25,562 nucleotides of DNA from JBLMXQ01 sp050257855 (GTDB taxonomy: Bacteria > Acidobacteriota > Vicinamibacteria > Vicinamibacterales > CAVVIG01). The stretch covers positions 1 through 25,562 of the forward strand of contig JBLMXQ010000055.1 of assembly GCA_050257855.1 (NCBI GenBank). Direction: 5' to 3'. The notes under the pieces are model-generated. The model saw only the letters and a list, made by a program, of their open reading frames with translations, had not been told where the DNA came from and did no database searches. Below, piece by piece: positions 1 to 8,302 of the stretch. Each line of letters opens with the position of its first letter. Within the stretch, counting starts at the first letter, position 1. Both the position numbers and the translations under genes were made by a program.

Positions 1-1247
1 GCCTGCCAGCGCCCGGCCGCCGTCCCACCGCCGTGCGCGTCGAGCCACCGGGAGACGAGCGTGGGCGCGTAGGTATACGTGAGGACGTACGTGCGGTACT
101 CATTGATGTACTTGAGCGCGGCTTCCGGGTGCGCCATCAGCACCTCGCGCTCGAGCGCTTCGCCGGCGCGCTCGAATTCCAGCGAGCCGTCGATGTAGCG
201 GCGGGCGATGTCGGTCTGGAGGGGCGCGAGCCGATCGACGAGCCGCTCGACCGCAACATAGCGCGCCGCCCGCGCGGGGTCGAGACCGGCGGCCGGAAAG
301 AGGACGTCGTGCTCGAACCTGGCGCGGTCGTCGGCCGGGAACGCGAGCTCCGCCGCAAGGCTCGCGGCGCCCTCGGACACGAAGGCCAGCGGACTGAAGA
401 ACGGCTGAGCCATCAGCTCGGTCCATCCGCGCCTGCGAACGAAGTCACGATCCACGACGATGCTGCGCACGTGGTGTCCGGGATAGGTTTCGTGGCACGC
501 GGTCTCGAGCACACGGTCGACCGTCCAGCCGAAGTCGGCGTTCACCTGCATCAGGCTGCTGAAGCCGCCCTGATACCGGCTGAACGCGCTCCAGGGCTTG
601 TTGCCGACGAGTTCGATCGCGACGCGCTCGTCGGGCGGAAGCGGCATGTGCTCGAGCGTGCGGCTGCGGCACCCCGCAACCGCCCGCTCGAAGACCGCCT
701 GCAGTCTGGCGGGCGGCACGAGGAACCCGCGCTCGAAGCGGTCGTAGCGGTCGGCGAGCGAACCGCGGCCGGGGAGCAGCCGCTCGACGCCGGCGCGGGC
801 TGCCACGAGCCTCCGTCCTGCCGCGCCCTCTGGCTCGTGCGGCGCAACGACGCCGAACAGCGCCTCGCTTTCGCGATCGAACGGCAGGTCTGCGCCCGTG
901 ACGACGTCGACTCGGCGGGCGATGGCGGTGAGCTGCAGCAGCATGAGCTGCCGCCGGACCCGGTCGTCGGCGGCCGAGGCAGGCAGCCGCTGCACGCGCG
1001 ACGCCAGCGCTTCGGCCCCGGCGCGGATGGCCGCCAGGGCGGGCGGCGCTCGCCTGACGTCCGCGACGGCCTCGGGCGGGCCGAAGTAGGCGTCGAGGGA
1101 GTCCGGATCGCGCTCGCCGAGCGCGACGGCCAGCCGGACGAAGTCGCGCGCCGCATCGCTCCAGGCGAGCGGGGGCGGCGGCGGCGGACTGCTGCACGCA
1201 GTGGCCAGGCACGCCACGGCGGTCCACGCTGCCGTCCTGCGCGGCAT
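1..1247 (-). CDS. Lipoprotein with HETYPGHH metallopeptidase-like motif (DUF885-like), C-terminus beyond window
   Basis: A continuous frame of about 415 codons runs off the left edge, so the C-terminus is missing. An in-frame TAG at 1262-1260 leaves only GTG 1250 or ATG 1247 as starts; I chose ATG. The N-terminus (MPRRTAAWTAVACLATAC) is a short lipoprotein signal with a lipobox Cys at residue 18, followed by a proline run, so the protein is probably anchored in the envelope. HETYPGHH at residues 252-259 resembles the HExxPGHH signature of DUF885 proteins, which are thought to be metallopeptidase-like. The motif is seen; the DUF885 assignment is from memory of the family, and substrate and activity are unknown. 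DUF885 proteins are usually longer (550-600 residues), so this may be a shorter relative. It is divergent from the M20 gene. Confidence 0.7.
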   Translation of the reverse strand, partial: MPRRTAAWTAVACLATACSSPPPPPPLAWSDAARDFVRLAVALGERDPDSLDAYFGPPEAVADVRRAPPALAAIRAGAEALASRVQRLPASAADDRVRRQLMLLQLTAIARRVDVVTGADLPFDRESEALFGVVAPHEPEGAAGRRLVAARAGVERLLPGRGSLADRYDRFERGFLVPPARLQAVFERAVAGCRSRTLEHMPLPPDERVAIELVGNKPWSAFSRYQGGFSSLMQVNADFGWTVDRVLETACHETYPGHHVRSIVVDRDFVRRRGWTELMAQPFFSPLAFVSEGAASLAAELAFPADDRARFEHDVLFPAAGLDPARAARYVAVERLVDRLAPLQTDIARRYIDGSLEFERAGEALEREVLMAHPEAALKYINEYRTYVLTYTYAPTLVSRWLDAHGGGTAAGRWQ

Positions 1248-1304
1248 CACGAAGCGAGGCTAGCACACGCAGTTGTCATCGATTGTCTATGCTGGCGTTC
1301 GCCA

Positions 1305-1334
1305 TTGACACCGACCAACCGCGCTGGACATGAT
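1305..1334 (+). promoter_or_regulatory. Candidate sigma70-type promoter of the M20 gene
   Basis: TTGACA at 1305-1310 is followed after 18 bp by CATGAT (1329-1334; 4 of 6 matches to TATAAT). Transcription would begin near 1341, giving a leader of about 43 nt before ATG 1384. This would place the upstream in-frame ATG at 1330 outside the transcript and supports the 1384 start. Consensus match only. Confidence 0.4.
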
Positions 1335-1383
1335 TCGCACGCCGAGCACCGCCAGCGAAATTTCTTTGAGAGGGAGTTACGCC

Positions 1384-3084
1384 ATGCGACGCGCAGCCGT
1401 TCTGCTCTGCAGCGGCACTCTATTGGTTCTGTCGATCGGATGTTCGCAGGCCAAACAGTCGTCACCGGCAGCGGCGGCGACCGCTTCAGCGAAGCCGAAA
1501 CTGGGCATCCGGCCGGCCGGGGATACCGAGATCCAGCCCGACATGAGCAAGGTGTCGAACGAAGACCTGAAGAAGGTCTTCAAGTACATCGACGACCACA
1601 TCGACGACCACGTCGAGAACCTCCAGAAGTGGATCCAGCAGCCGAGCATCTCGAACAGCGGCGAAGGCATTCCGGAGTCGGCCGAGATGGTGAAGGGCTT
1701 CTTCGACCAGCTCGGGTGCCAGGAGTCCAAGGTGTACGACGTCGGCATCACCGAGTGGGGCGCGCCGGGCAATCCGGTCGTCTATGCCAAGTGCGACTAC
1801 GGCGCGCCGCGCACGCTGGCGATCTACTGGCAGTACGACACGATGCCGATCACGGAGCCGGATGCGTGGAAGGTGCCGCCGTTCGAGGCGCGCATCGTCG
1901 CGCAGCCGCCGTATCCGAAGGTGATCATCGGCCGCGGCGCCGCCAACTCGAAGGGTCCCGAGATGGCGTACTGGAACGCGCTGATGTCGATCAAGGAAGT
2001 CACCGGCAAGCTGCCGGTGAACCTGATCTTCGTCGCCGAGGGAGACGAGGAGCGAATGGACGTCGGCCTCCGCAAGTTCGTCAAGGATCACCCGGACTTC
2101 TTCAAGGGCGCCGATGCGCTCATCGGAGAGGGCGGCGGGCAGGCGCCGAGCGGGTCGGCCGGCGTCGGCGGCGGGTCGGAAGGCTGCGTGTACATCGAGC
2201 TCACCACGAGCGGCAAGGCGTGGGGACGCGGGCCGACCGATTCGGACATCCACGGCGCCAACAAGCGGTCGGTGGACAGCCCGGCGTGGCGCCACATCAA
2301 GATGCTCGCTTCGCTGGTCTCCGATGACGGCAACACGCCGCTCGTGAAGGGCTTCACGGACGGCCGGGTCGAGATGACGAACGAGGAGCTGGCGCAGCTC
2401 AAGAAGGCGGCCGCGCGGACCGACCTCAAGGTGGCGGCCGAGAACCTTGGTGTCGCCCGCTTCATCTCGGACGACCCGCTCACGATGCTGAAGATGGCTC
2501 GGTACGGCGTGTCGTTCAACCTCGACGGCATCTGGGGCGGCAACATGTACGCGGGCGGCGCCGGCGCCATCCTGCCGAACAAGATCACCTCGAAGCACAA
2601 CATCCGCTACGTGCCGAAGATGAACGGCCTCGAAATCGTCAAGCGGATCCGCGAGCAGCTGGATCGGAACGGCTACAAGGACGTCGAGATGAAGATCATC
2701 GGCGACGTGCCCTGGTCGAAGATGTCGTACGACACCGACATCGCCCGCGCGATGACCGACGCGTACGACGTGATGAACATCCCGCACGGGCAGCCGGCGC
2801 ACTACGCGTCGATTCTCGGCGGGTACTGGCCGGCGTACCTGTTCTCGAACCAGGAGGTCGGGATGAAGGTCGCGCCGGTCTCGATGCCGATCGGCATGGG
2901 CGGAGGAGGCCACGGCGGCCGAGCGCACGCGGCCAACGAGTACTACGTCATCGAGGGGGCGGGAAAAGTGTACGGGATGGCGGGCGCGGAGAAGACGGCG
3001 GCCACGATCATCTACGACTTCGCCGGCCTGAACAAGGTTCCGCACCCCGACAAGACCACGGACACGCCGGCGGCCAAGCAATAG
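1384..3084 (+). CDS. M20-family metallopeptidase-like lipoprotein with altered metal ligands
   Basis: 566 residues. The start at ATG 1384 is chosen over an in-frame ATG at 1330 because it has a GAGAGGGAG ribosome site (about 1367-1375) and opens directly on a lipoprotein signal with lipobox LSIGC (Cys20). M20 enzymes are two-zinc peptidases or deacylases. The M20 layout is visible: an HxD-like segment (WQYDTMP), a GRGAANSKG segment, the EE pair in AEGDEER (E222, E223) and the C-terminal GGRAHAANEYY with H515. Two canonical positions differ. The first metal His is Gln150 (QYD instead of HxD), and the bridging Asp of the AxDxKG motif is Asn188. The fold assignment is firm; catalysis by the standard two-zinc mechanism is doubtful. 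It lies 116 bp before the ABC operon with a hairpin between them, so a shared transcript is uncertain. Confidence 0.88.
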   Translation: MRRAAVLLCSGTLLVLSIGCSQAKQSSPAAAATASAKPKLGIRPAGDTEIQPDMSKVSNEDLKKVFKYIDDHIDDHVENLQKWIQQPSISNSGEGIPESAEMVKGFFDQLGCQESKVYDVGITEWGAPGNPVVYAKCDYGAPRTLAIYWQYDTMPITEPDAWKVPPFEARIVAQPPYPKVIIGRGAANSKGPEMAYWNALMSIKEVTGKLPVNLIFVAEGDEERMDVGLRKFVKDHPDFFKGADALIGEGGGQAPSGSAGVGGGSEGCVYIELTTSGKAWGRGPTDSDIHGANKRSVDSPAWRHIKMLASLVSDDGNTPLVKGFTDGRVEMTNEELAQLKKAAARTDLKVAAENLGVARFISDDPLTMLKMARYGVSFNLDGIWGGNMYAGGAGAILPNKITSKHNIRYVPKMNGLEIVKRIREQLDRNGYKDVEMKIIGDVPWSKMSYDTDIARAMTDAYDVMNIPHGQPAHYASILGGYWPAYLFSNQEVGMKVAPVSMPIGMGGGGHGGRAHAANEYYVIEGAGKVYGMAGAEKTAATIIYDFAGLNKVPHPDKTTDTPAAKQ

Positions 3085-3164
3085 AGTGAGTGAAGATGCC
3101 GGGCGCCTGCGGCCATGCTGAGCCGAGGACCTGGAGATCCGAGGCGAGGCATCGGCGTCAGTTC

Positions 3165-3188
3165 GCGGCGGGGGTGGGGCCCCGCCGC
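3165..3188 (+). promoter_or_regulatory. Strong GC hairpin just upstream of the ABC operon ribosome site
   Basis: GCGGCGGGG (3165-3173) pairs perfectly over 9 bp with CCCCGCCGC (3180-3188) around a 6-nt loop. It ends 12 nt before ATG 3201, directly before the purine-rich GTGAGAGAAG. There is no T-run, so an ordinary intrinsic terminator is unlikely. It could be an RNA-processing end, an attenuator or a structure affecting translation. The pairing is seen; the function is inference. Confidence 0.4.
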
Positions 3189-3200
3189 CAGTGAGAGAAG

Positions 3201-3941
3201 ATGCCGCTCATTTCCGTACGCGATCTCGCGAAAGAGTACCGACTCGGCGACGTGACCGTGCGCGCGCTGGACGGCATCTCGCTCGACATCGAAGCGGGCG
3301 AATTCGTCTCCGTGGTCGGGCCTTCGGGATCCGGCAAGTCCACGTTCATGCACATCCTCGGCTGCCTGGATCGCCCGACGCGCGGCCACTACGTCCTCGG
3401 CGGCCGCGACGTCTCCCGTCTCTCCGACGACGAGCTGTCGGCCATCCGCAACCGGCAGATCGGGTTCGTCTTTCAGGGGTTCAATTTGCTGGCGCGGACA
3501 TCGGCGGTCGAGAACGTCGAGCTGCCGCTGCTGTATTCCACGGGCGGCGAGCGGGTCCCGGCCGCCGAGCGGCGCCGGCGCGCGCTCGAAGCGCTGTCGG
3601 CGGTCGGTCTGCGCGACCGCGCGGATCACCATCCGAACCAGCTCTCCGGCGGCCAGCAGCAGCGCGTCGCGATCGCCCGCGCGCTGCTCAACAGCCCGTC
3701 GATCGTGCTGGCGGACGAGCCGACCGGCAACCTCGACAGCCATACCAGCGTCGAGGTGATGGACATCTTCCAGCAGCTCAAACAGGATAGGGGGATTACG
3801 ATCGTGCTGATTACGCACGAGCAGCAGGTCGCCGAGTACGGCTCGCGCATCGTGCGGTTCAGGGACGGCCAGATCGTGTCGGACGAGCCGAACGCGGCCC
3901 GTCGGATGGCCGGCGAGGAACTGGAGAGCGCAAGGCGATGA
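3201..3941 (+). CDS. ABC transporter ATP-binding protein, MacB/LolD type
   Basis: 246 residues, normal for a stand-alone ABC ATPase of the LolD/MacB family, which powers extracytoplasmic FtsX-type permeases rather than classical import. Motifs in order: Walker A GPSGSGKST (40-48), Q-loop region GFVFQGFNLL, ABC signature LSGGQQQR (148-155), Walker B VLADEPTGNLD (D172, E173) and a switch-region His in LITHEQQ. All catalytic residues are present. Start ATG 3201 has a GAGAGAAG site. The stop overlaps the next gene by 4 nt (ATGA at 3938-3941), so translation with the permease is probably coupled. It likely serves both downstream permeases. No MacA-like adaptor gene lies beside it, so the substrate (lipoprotein, peptide or drug) cannot be named. 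Confidence 0.95.
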   Translation: MPLISVRDLAKEYRLGDVTVRALDGISLDIEAGEFVSVVGPSGSGKSTFMHILGCLDRPTRGHYVLGGRDVSRLSDDELSAIRNRQIGFVFQGFNLLARTSAVENVELPLLYSTGGERVPAAERRRRALEALSAVGLRDRADHHPNQLSGGQQQRVAIARALLNSPSIVLADEPTGNLDSHTSVEVMDIFQQLKQDRGITIVLITHEQQVAEYGSRIVRFRDGQIVSDEPNAARRMAGEELESARR

Positions 3942-5431
3942 ATCTTCGTTCCAGCGTGACGGTCGCGATCAAGGCGCTCGGGCGCAACAAGCTGCAGACG
4001 TCGCTGACCATGCTCGGCATGACCATCGGCGTCGCCGCCGTGCTGACGATGATCGCGCTCGGCACCGGTGCCGAGGCGGCCATCGAGGACCAGGTGCGCG
4101 CCGCGGGCATGAACCTGATCATCGTCACGGCCGGCAACTACAAGCCGGCGGAGGAGAGCGGCGGCGGCGGCGTCGTCGAGCCGTCCGCGTGGCGGAGCCG
4201 GCAGGAGCGCGGCGTCCTGAGATCCGCCGTCTGGGATCCGCGGGATCGCCCGGCGCTGCGGCTGATCCGCCATCCCGAGGACGACCCGATGGAGAAGCAC
4301 GATCACCCGACCGCCGCCCAGCGGCTCGGCGATCTCGAGGCGGGTCTCGGCGGCGCCGCCACCCTGACGTCGGCCGACGCCGATGCCATCCGCAAACTGC
4401 CCGGCGTCCAGTACGTCGCTGAAGGCGTGCACCAGAACTCGCACGTCGTCTACGGCGGAAAACGCTGGTTCACCCGCCTGAACGGAACCGACATCCAGCT
4501 CCCGCGGATTCGCCGGGCGTGGACCTTCACCAGCGGCCGCTTCTTCACGATGAAGGAAGAGCGGGCCTCCGCCCAGGTGATCGTGCTCGGCGTCGTTGTC
4601 GCGCAGAAGCTGTTCGGCACGGCCGATCCGGTCGGCCAGCAGGTGCACATCTGGAACCAGGCGTTCGACATCGTCGGCGTCGTGAGCAGCACGAGCATGC
4701 TGGTCGCGCCGACGCCGGGCGACAACCAGTTCGACGCCGTGTACGTGCCGTTCACCACCGTGCACCGGCTCCTGAACCTGTCGAAGCTGAACGACATCGA
4801 GATCACCGCCGCGTCCACCGGCGAGGTGACGCGTATCGCGAAGTCGATCACGGATCTGCTTCGGTTCCGGCACAACATCGGCGTTCGCGATCCCGACGAC
4901 TTCACCGTGGCCACGCAGGCGCGGCAGGCGCTCGCGCGCGGGGGGCTCCGGCCGGACGTGGCGCGGGCCGTGGTCGGCAACGTCGCCGGCCTCGAGAAAG
5001 TGACGCTCGAGCAGCTCGCGAAGACGCTCGATCGCGCGAGCCGCACGATGACGGCGCTGCTCGCGAGCATCGCGGGGGTATCGCTGCTCGTCGGGGGGAT
5101 CGGGATCATGAACATCATGCTCCTGTCGGTGACGGAGCGGACGCGTGAGATCGGCATCCGCCGCGCGGTCGGCGCGCGGGCGCGCGACGTGCTGCTCCAG
5201 TTCCTCGCCGAGGCTATCGCGCTCAGCGTGGCGGGCGGCATCGTCGGCGTCGCGGTCGGCGTCGTCGCGTCGGGGTCGATTTCGAGGCTGCTGAGCTGGT
5301 CGACGACCATTTCGACGACCGCCGTCCTGCTGTCGTTCGGGATCGCGGCGGCGGTCGGCATCTTCTTCGGGTGGTACCCGGCGAAGCAGGCCGCGCAGCT
5401 CGATCCGATCGAGTCGCTGAGGTACGAGTAA
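3938..5431 (+). CDS. ABC transporter permease, MacB_PCD/FtsX family (first of two)
   Basis: 497 residues. N-terminal segment ALGRNKLQTSLTMLG leads into the first membrane helix, followed by a large extracytoplasmic MacB_PCD-like domain. The C-terminal FtsX region has about three helices and includes GGIGIMNIMLLSVTER and TREIGIRRAVGAR, ending DPIESLRYE. This is the MacB topology of four helices, but the ATPase is a separate gene. Compared with the next gene it carries an extra stretch of about 35 residues soon after AGNYKPAEE that contains HPEDDPMEKHDH. Both permeases have an added segment of about 25 residues before the FtsX domain. It probably pairs with the ATPase as a homodimer, or as a heterodimer with the second permease. 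Confidence 0.92.
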   Translation: MNLRSSVTVAIKALGRNKLQTSLTMLGMTIGVAAVLTMIALGTGAEAAIEDQVRAAGMNLIIVTAGNYKPAEESGGGGVVEPSAWRSRQERGVLRSAVWDPRDRPALRLIRHPEDDPMEKHDHPTAAQRLGDLEAGLGGAATLTSADADAIRKLPGVQYVAEGVHQNSHVVYGGKRWFTRLNGTDIQLPRIRRAWTFTSGRFFTMKEERASAQVIVLGVVVAQKLFGTADPVGQQVHIWNQAFDIVGVVSSTSMLVAPTPGDNQFDAVYVPFTTVHRLLNLSKLNDIEITAASTGEVTRIAKSITDLLRFRHNIGVRDPDDFTVATQARQALARGGLRPDVARAVVGNVAGLEKVTLEQLAKTLDRASRTMTALLASIAGVSLLVGGIGIMNIMLLSVTERTREIGIRRAVGARARDVLLQFLAEAIALSVAGGIVGVAVGVVASGSISRLLSWSTTISTTAVLLSFGIAAAVGIFFGWYPAKQAAQLDPIESLRYE

Positions 5432-5464
5432 GACCGTCCTCTGCTACCTGCGGTGAACTGGCCC

Positions 5465-6838
5465 ATGGACCTGCTCCTCACCTCGCTCCGCATCGCCGTC
5501 CGCGCGCTCGGGCGCAACAAGCTCCGCACGGCGCTGACCATGCTCGGCATGATCATCGGCGTCGGAGCCGTCGTGACGATGGTCGCGCTCGGCAACGGCG
5601 CGCAGCAGACGGTGGAGCAGGACGTGCGGTCGGCCGGCACGAGCCTGATCGACGTCAACGCCGGCAACTACACGAGGGGCGGCGAGTCGTCGAACATCGC
5701 CAGCGGCCTCGGCGCCGCCACCACGCTGACCCCGGACGACGCGAGGGCGATCGGAGGGATTGCGGGCGTCAAGTACTACGCTCCCGGCGTGAAGCTGCGC
5801 GGCTGGCTCGAGTCGGGCGGCAGGCGCTTCTACACGCAAATCCTCGGGACCGGCGACTCCTACGCCGACATGTTCGGGTGGCGCTTTCCCTCGGGCCGGT
5901 TCTTCGATGCGGAGCAGGTCGCGGGCCGCACCCGCGTCGCCGTCCTCGGCCGGACGGCCGTGGATCGCCTGTTCGGATCCGACGCGGACCCGGTCGGCCG
6001 CGACGTCGTCATCCACAGCCAGACGTTCCGCGTCATCGGTGTGACGAACACGACCGACGAGAACCAGATCGAGATGGCGTTCGTGCCGTACACGGCGCTG
6101 CAGGACGCGCTGGCGATCTCCTACCTGCACACGATCACCGTGATGGCGGAGCAGGCGGGCGAGTCGACCCGGATTGCCGGCGACATCACCACGCTCCTCC
6201 GGCAGCGCCACAAGGTGGCGATGGCGGCGGCCGTGGCGCGGCTACGCGCCGGCGGCATCCTCGGCAACCAGATGCCCGGCAGCAGCCCGGCCCTCGGAGC
6301 ACCCGACGACTTCACGGTCAAGACGCAGGCGGCCGAGGCTCTGACCAAGGGGCTCTACACATCGGTCGCGGCCTTCGTCCTCGCCAACATGCCGAAGCTC
6401 GATCAGGTGAACCTGGCCGAGATGACGGCGACGCTCGATCGCGCGGGCACGACGATGACGGCCCTTCTCGCCGGCATCGCGGCCATCTCGCTCATCGTGG
6501 GCGGCATCGGGATCATGAACATCATGCTCGTGTCGGTGACCGAGCGCCCCCGCGAGATCGGCATCCGGCGCGCCGTTGGCGCGCGCCGGCGCGACGTGAT
6601 GCTGCAGTTCCTGGTCGAGGCGCTGACCCTCAGCCTGGCCGGTGGCGTGATCGGCATCGTGTTCGGGTTCGTGGCCTCCGGCACCCTGACGCGGCTGCTC
6701 GACTGGCCGACGGCGATCTCGGCGTCGGCCATCATGCTCGCGTTCGGGATTGCGGCGGCCGTCGGCGTGTTCTTCGGTTTCTACCCCGCGCGTCGCGCCT
6801 CGTCGCTCGATCCGATCGACGCGCTTCGGTTCGAATAG
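5465..6838 (+). CDS. ABC transporter permease, MacB_PCD/FtsX family (second of two)
   Basis: 457 residues from ATG 5465. An in-frame GTG at 5453 would add four residues, but GGTGA (5452-5456) sits at ribosome-site distance from ATG 5465, and this start aligns with that of the preceding paralogue (MDLLLTSLRIAV against MNLRSSVTVAI). Same architecture as its neighbour: ALGRNKLRTALTMLG and first helix, extracytoplasmic domain, then a C-terminal FtsX region with GGIGIMNIMLVSVTER and REIGIRRAVGARRRD, ending DPIDALRFE. The two are clear paralogues from tandem duplication. This copy lacks the HPEDDPMEKHDH segment but has an insertion of its own around LRAGGILGNQMPGSSPAL. The next gene begins 34 bp downstream. 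Confidence 0.92.
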   Translation: MDLLLTSLRIAVRALGRNKLRTALTMLGMIIGVGAVVTMVALGNGAQQTVEQDVRSAGTSLIDVNAGNYTRGGESSNIASGLGAATTLTPDDARAIGGIAGVKYYAPGVKLRGWLESGGRRFYTQILGTGDSYADMFGWRFPSGRFFDAEQVAGRTRVAVLGRTAVDRLFGSDADPVGRDVVIHSQTFRVIGVTNTTDENQIEMAFVPYTALQDALAISYLHTITVMAEQAGESTRIAGDITTLLRQRHKVAMAAAVARLRAGGILGNQMPGSSPALGAPDDFTVKTQAAEALTKGLYTSVAAFVLANMPKLDQVNLAEMTATLDRAGTTMTALLAGIAAISLIVGGIGIMNIMLVSVTERPREIGIRRAVGARRRDVMLQFLVEALTLSLAGGVIGIVFGFVASGTLTRLLDWPTAISASAIMLAFGIAAAVGVFFGFYPARRASSLDPIDALRFE

Positions 6839-6872
6839 CCCTGCGGCAGCCTGTTCGATTGAAGGAGGAGCC

Positions 6873-8300
6873 ATGACTCGCACTGTCGTGGCGGGCGCGC
6901 TCGTCTTGACGCTCGCTCTCGCGGGATGCACGCGCTCGCAGCCGCTGCAGGCGGCCGGCGGGGCCAGGCTGCAGGGGCAGGTCCCGCTCGAGGACCAGGC
7001 GAGCGGCCGCTCGCAGCAGCCTTACGCGTCGAACGTCCGCCTGATCGGTCAGCAGGACATCCAGAACCGCGGCGAGAACGGAAACCTGGGCTGGATCGGC
7101 GACTGCGCGTACGTGGCCGCGTACTTCGGCGGCCACGACCCGCTCGAGGGGATGGCCGTCATCGACGCGTCGAACCCGTCGAGCCCCTCCGTGGTCAGGA
7201 TGATGCCGGGCACGCCCGGCACGCGCGAGTCGCAGGTCGAGGCGAACGCGCGGCGGGGCGCCGTGATCGTGATGCCGTTCCGGGTGGCGAAGACGCCGTA
7301 CGGCGATCCGCCGGGTCCGACCGAGCTGCAGATCTACGACGCCTCGAAGGACTGCAAGGCGCCGGTCCGGGTCGGCACCTACGACTTCGGCGACATCGTC
7401 ACCCACGAGTTCCGGATCAGCGCCGACGGAAACACGGTGTACGTCACGGTGTCGGGAAACACCGCTGCGGGCGACGCGCTGTCGGCGATCGACATCAGCG
7501 ACCTCGCCCGCCCGAAGCTGTTGACGACGTGGGACCTGAGCCAGGAGCCCGGGATGCCGAAGAGCGGCATGCACGACCTCGACGTCAACGACAACGGCAC
7601 GCGCGCGTACGGGAACGTGAGCTGGGTGATGGACGGCGTCACGCATCAGGGGCTCACGATTCTCGACACCTCGGAGGTGACCGCGCGGCGGCCCAATCCG
7701 AAGATCCGGAGGGTCAGCTCGTTCAACTGGGGCCCGCCGGAGGATTTCGGGTACACGCATTCGTCGCAGCTCGCGCGCATCAACGGGCGGCAGTACGTGA
7801 TCGCCGAGGACGAGACGATGGGCGCGCAGGGCGGCCCCGACCACCACGGTGTCGGCGCGCCGTGGGGCTGGGCGCGAATCATCGACGTCACCGACGAGCG
7901 GTACCCGCTGCAGGTGTCCACCATCAAGCTGGAGGCGAACGAAAGGCGGTTCGCGTCGCGCACCGATCGCGACCGGGCGATCTACGGGTCGCACTACCTC
8001 GGCGTCGACGATCCGAACAATACCTCGCTCGTGTTCTTCACGTGGTATTCGTCCGGCCTGCGCGTCTGGGACGTACGCGATCCGTACGCGCCGAAAGAGA
8101 TCGGCTACTACATCCCCGGCGCGCGGCCGGACACGAAGCTCGCCGTGTCGGATTCGTATCCGAACAAGAACGTCGACTACACGTACTCCTACGTGCGCTA
8201 CCGGCCCGAGACGGGCCACATCTGGTTCAACAGCCTGTTCAACGGCTTCCAGATCGTCGAGCTCGAAGACAACCCGGTGCGCCGCCGCACGACACACTGA
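6873..8300 (+). CDS. LVIVD-repeat-like beta-propeller lipoprotein
   Basis: 475 residues. Start ATG 6873 follows a strong AAGGAGGAG site. The N-terminus is a lipoprotein signal with lipobox LALAGC (Cys19). The rest consists of recurring blade-like units of the type MAVIDASNPSSPSVV, SAIDISDLARPKLL, RIIDVTDERYPLQV and LRVWDVRDPYAPKEI. These match the pattern of LVIVD repeats (surface or periplasmic beta-propellers of unknown function). There is no catalytic signature. It sits 34 bp after the second permease and 2 bp before the MBL-fold gene, so it is probably in the same operon and exposed on the periplasmic or outer side of the envelope. The fold is inferred from repeat pattern only; the ligand is unknown. 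Confidence 0.8.
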   Translation: MTRTVVAGALVLTLALAGCTRSQPLQAAGGARLQGQVPLEDQASGRSQQPYASNVRLIGQQDIQNRGENGNLGWIGDCAYVAAYFGGHDPLEGMAVIDASNPSSPSVVRMMPGTPGTRESQVEANARRGAVIVMPFRVAKTPYGDPPGPTELQIYDASKDCKAPVRVGTYDFGDIVTHEFRISADGNTVYVTVSGNTAAGDALSAIDISDLARPKLLTTWDLSQEPGMPKSGMHDLDVNDNGTRAYGNVSWVMDGVTHQGLTILDTSEVTARRPNPKIRRVSSFNWGPPEDFGYTHSSQLARINGRQYVIAEDETMGAQGGPDHHGVGAPWGWARIIDVTDERYPLQVSTIKLEANERRFASRTDRDRAIYGSHYLGVDDPNNTSLVFFTWYSSGLRVWDVRDPYAPKEIGYYIPGARPDTKLAVSDSYPNKNVDYTYSYVRYRPETGHIWFNSLFNGFQIVELEDNPVRRRTTH

Positions 8301-8302
8301 CG

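Noticed and set aside
33..2327. 764-codon plus-strand open frame
   Set aside because: It is antisense to the HETYPGHH lipoprotein and out of frame over the M20 gene. Its composition is Arg-rich shadow sequence without family features.
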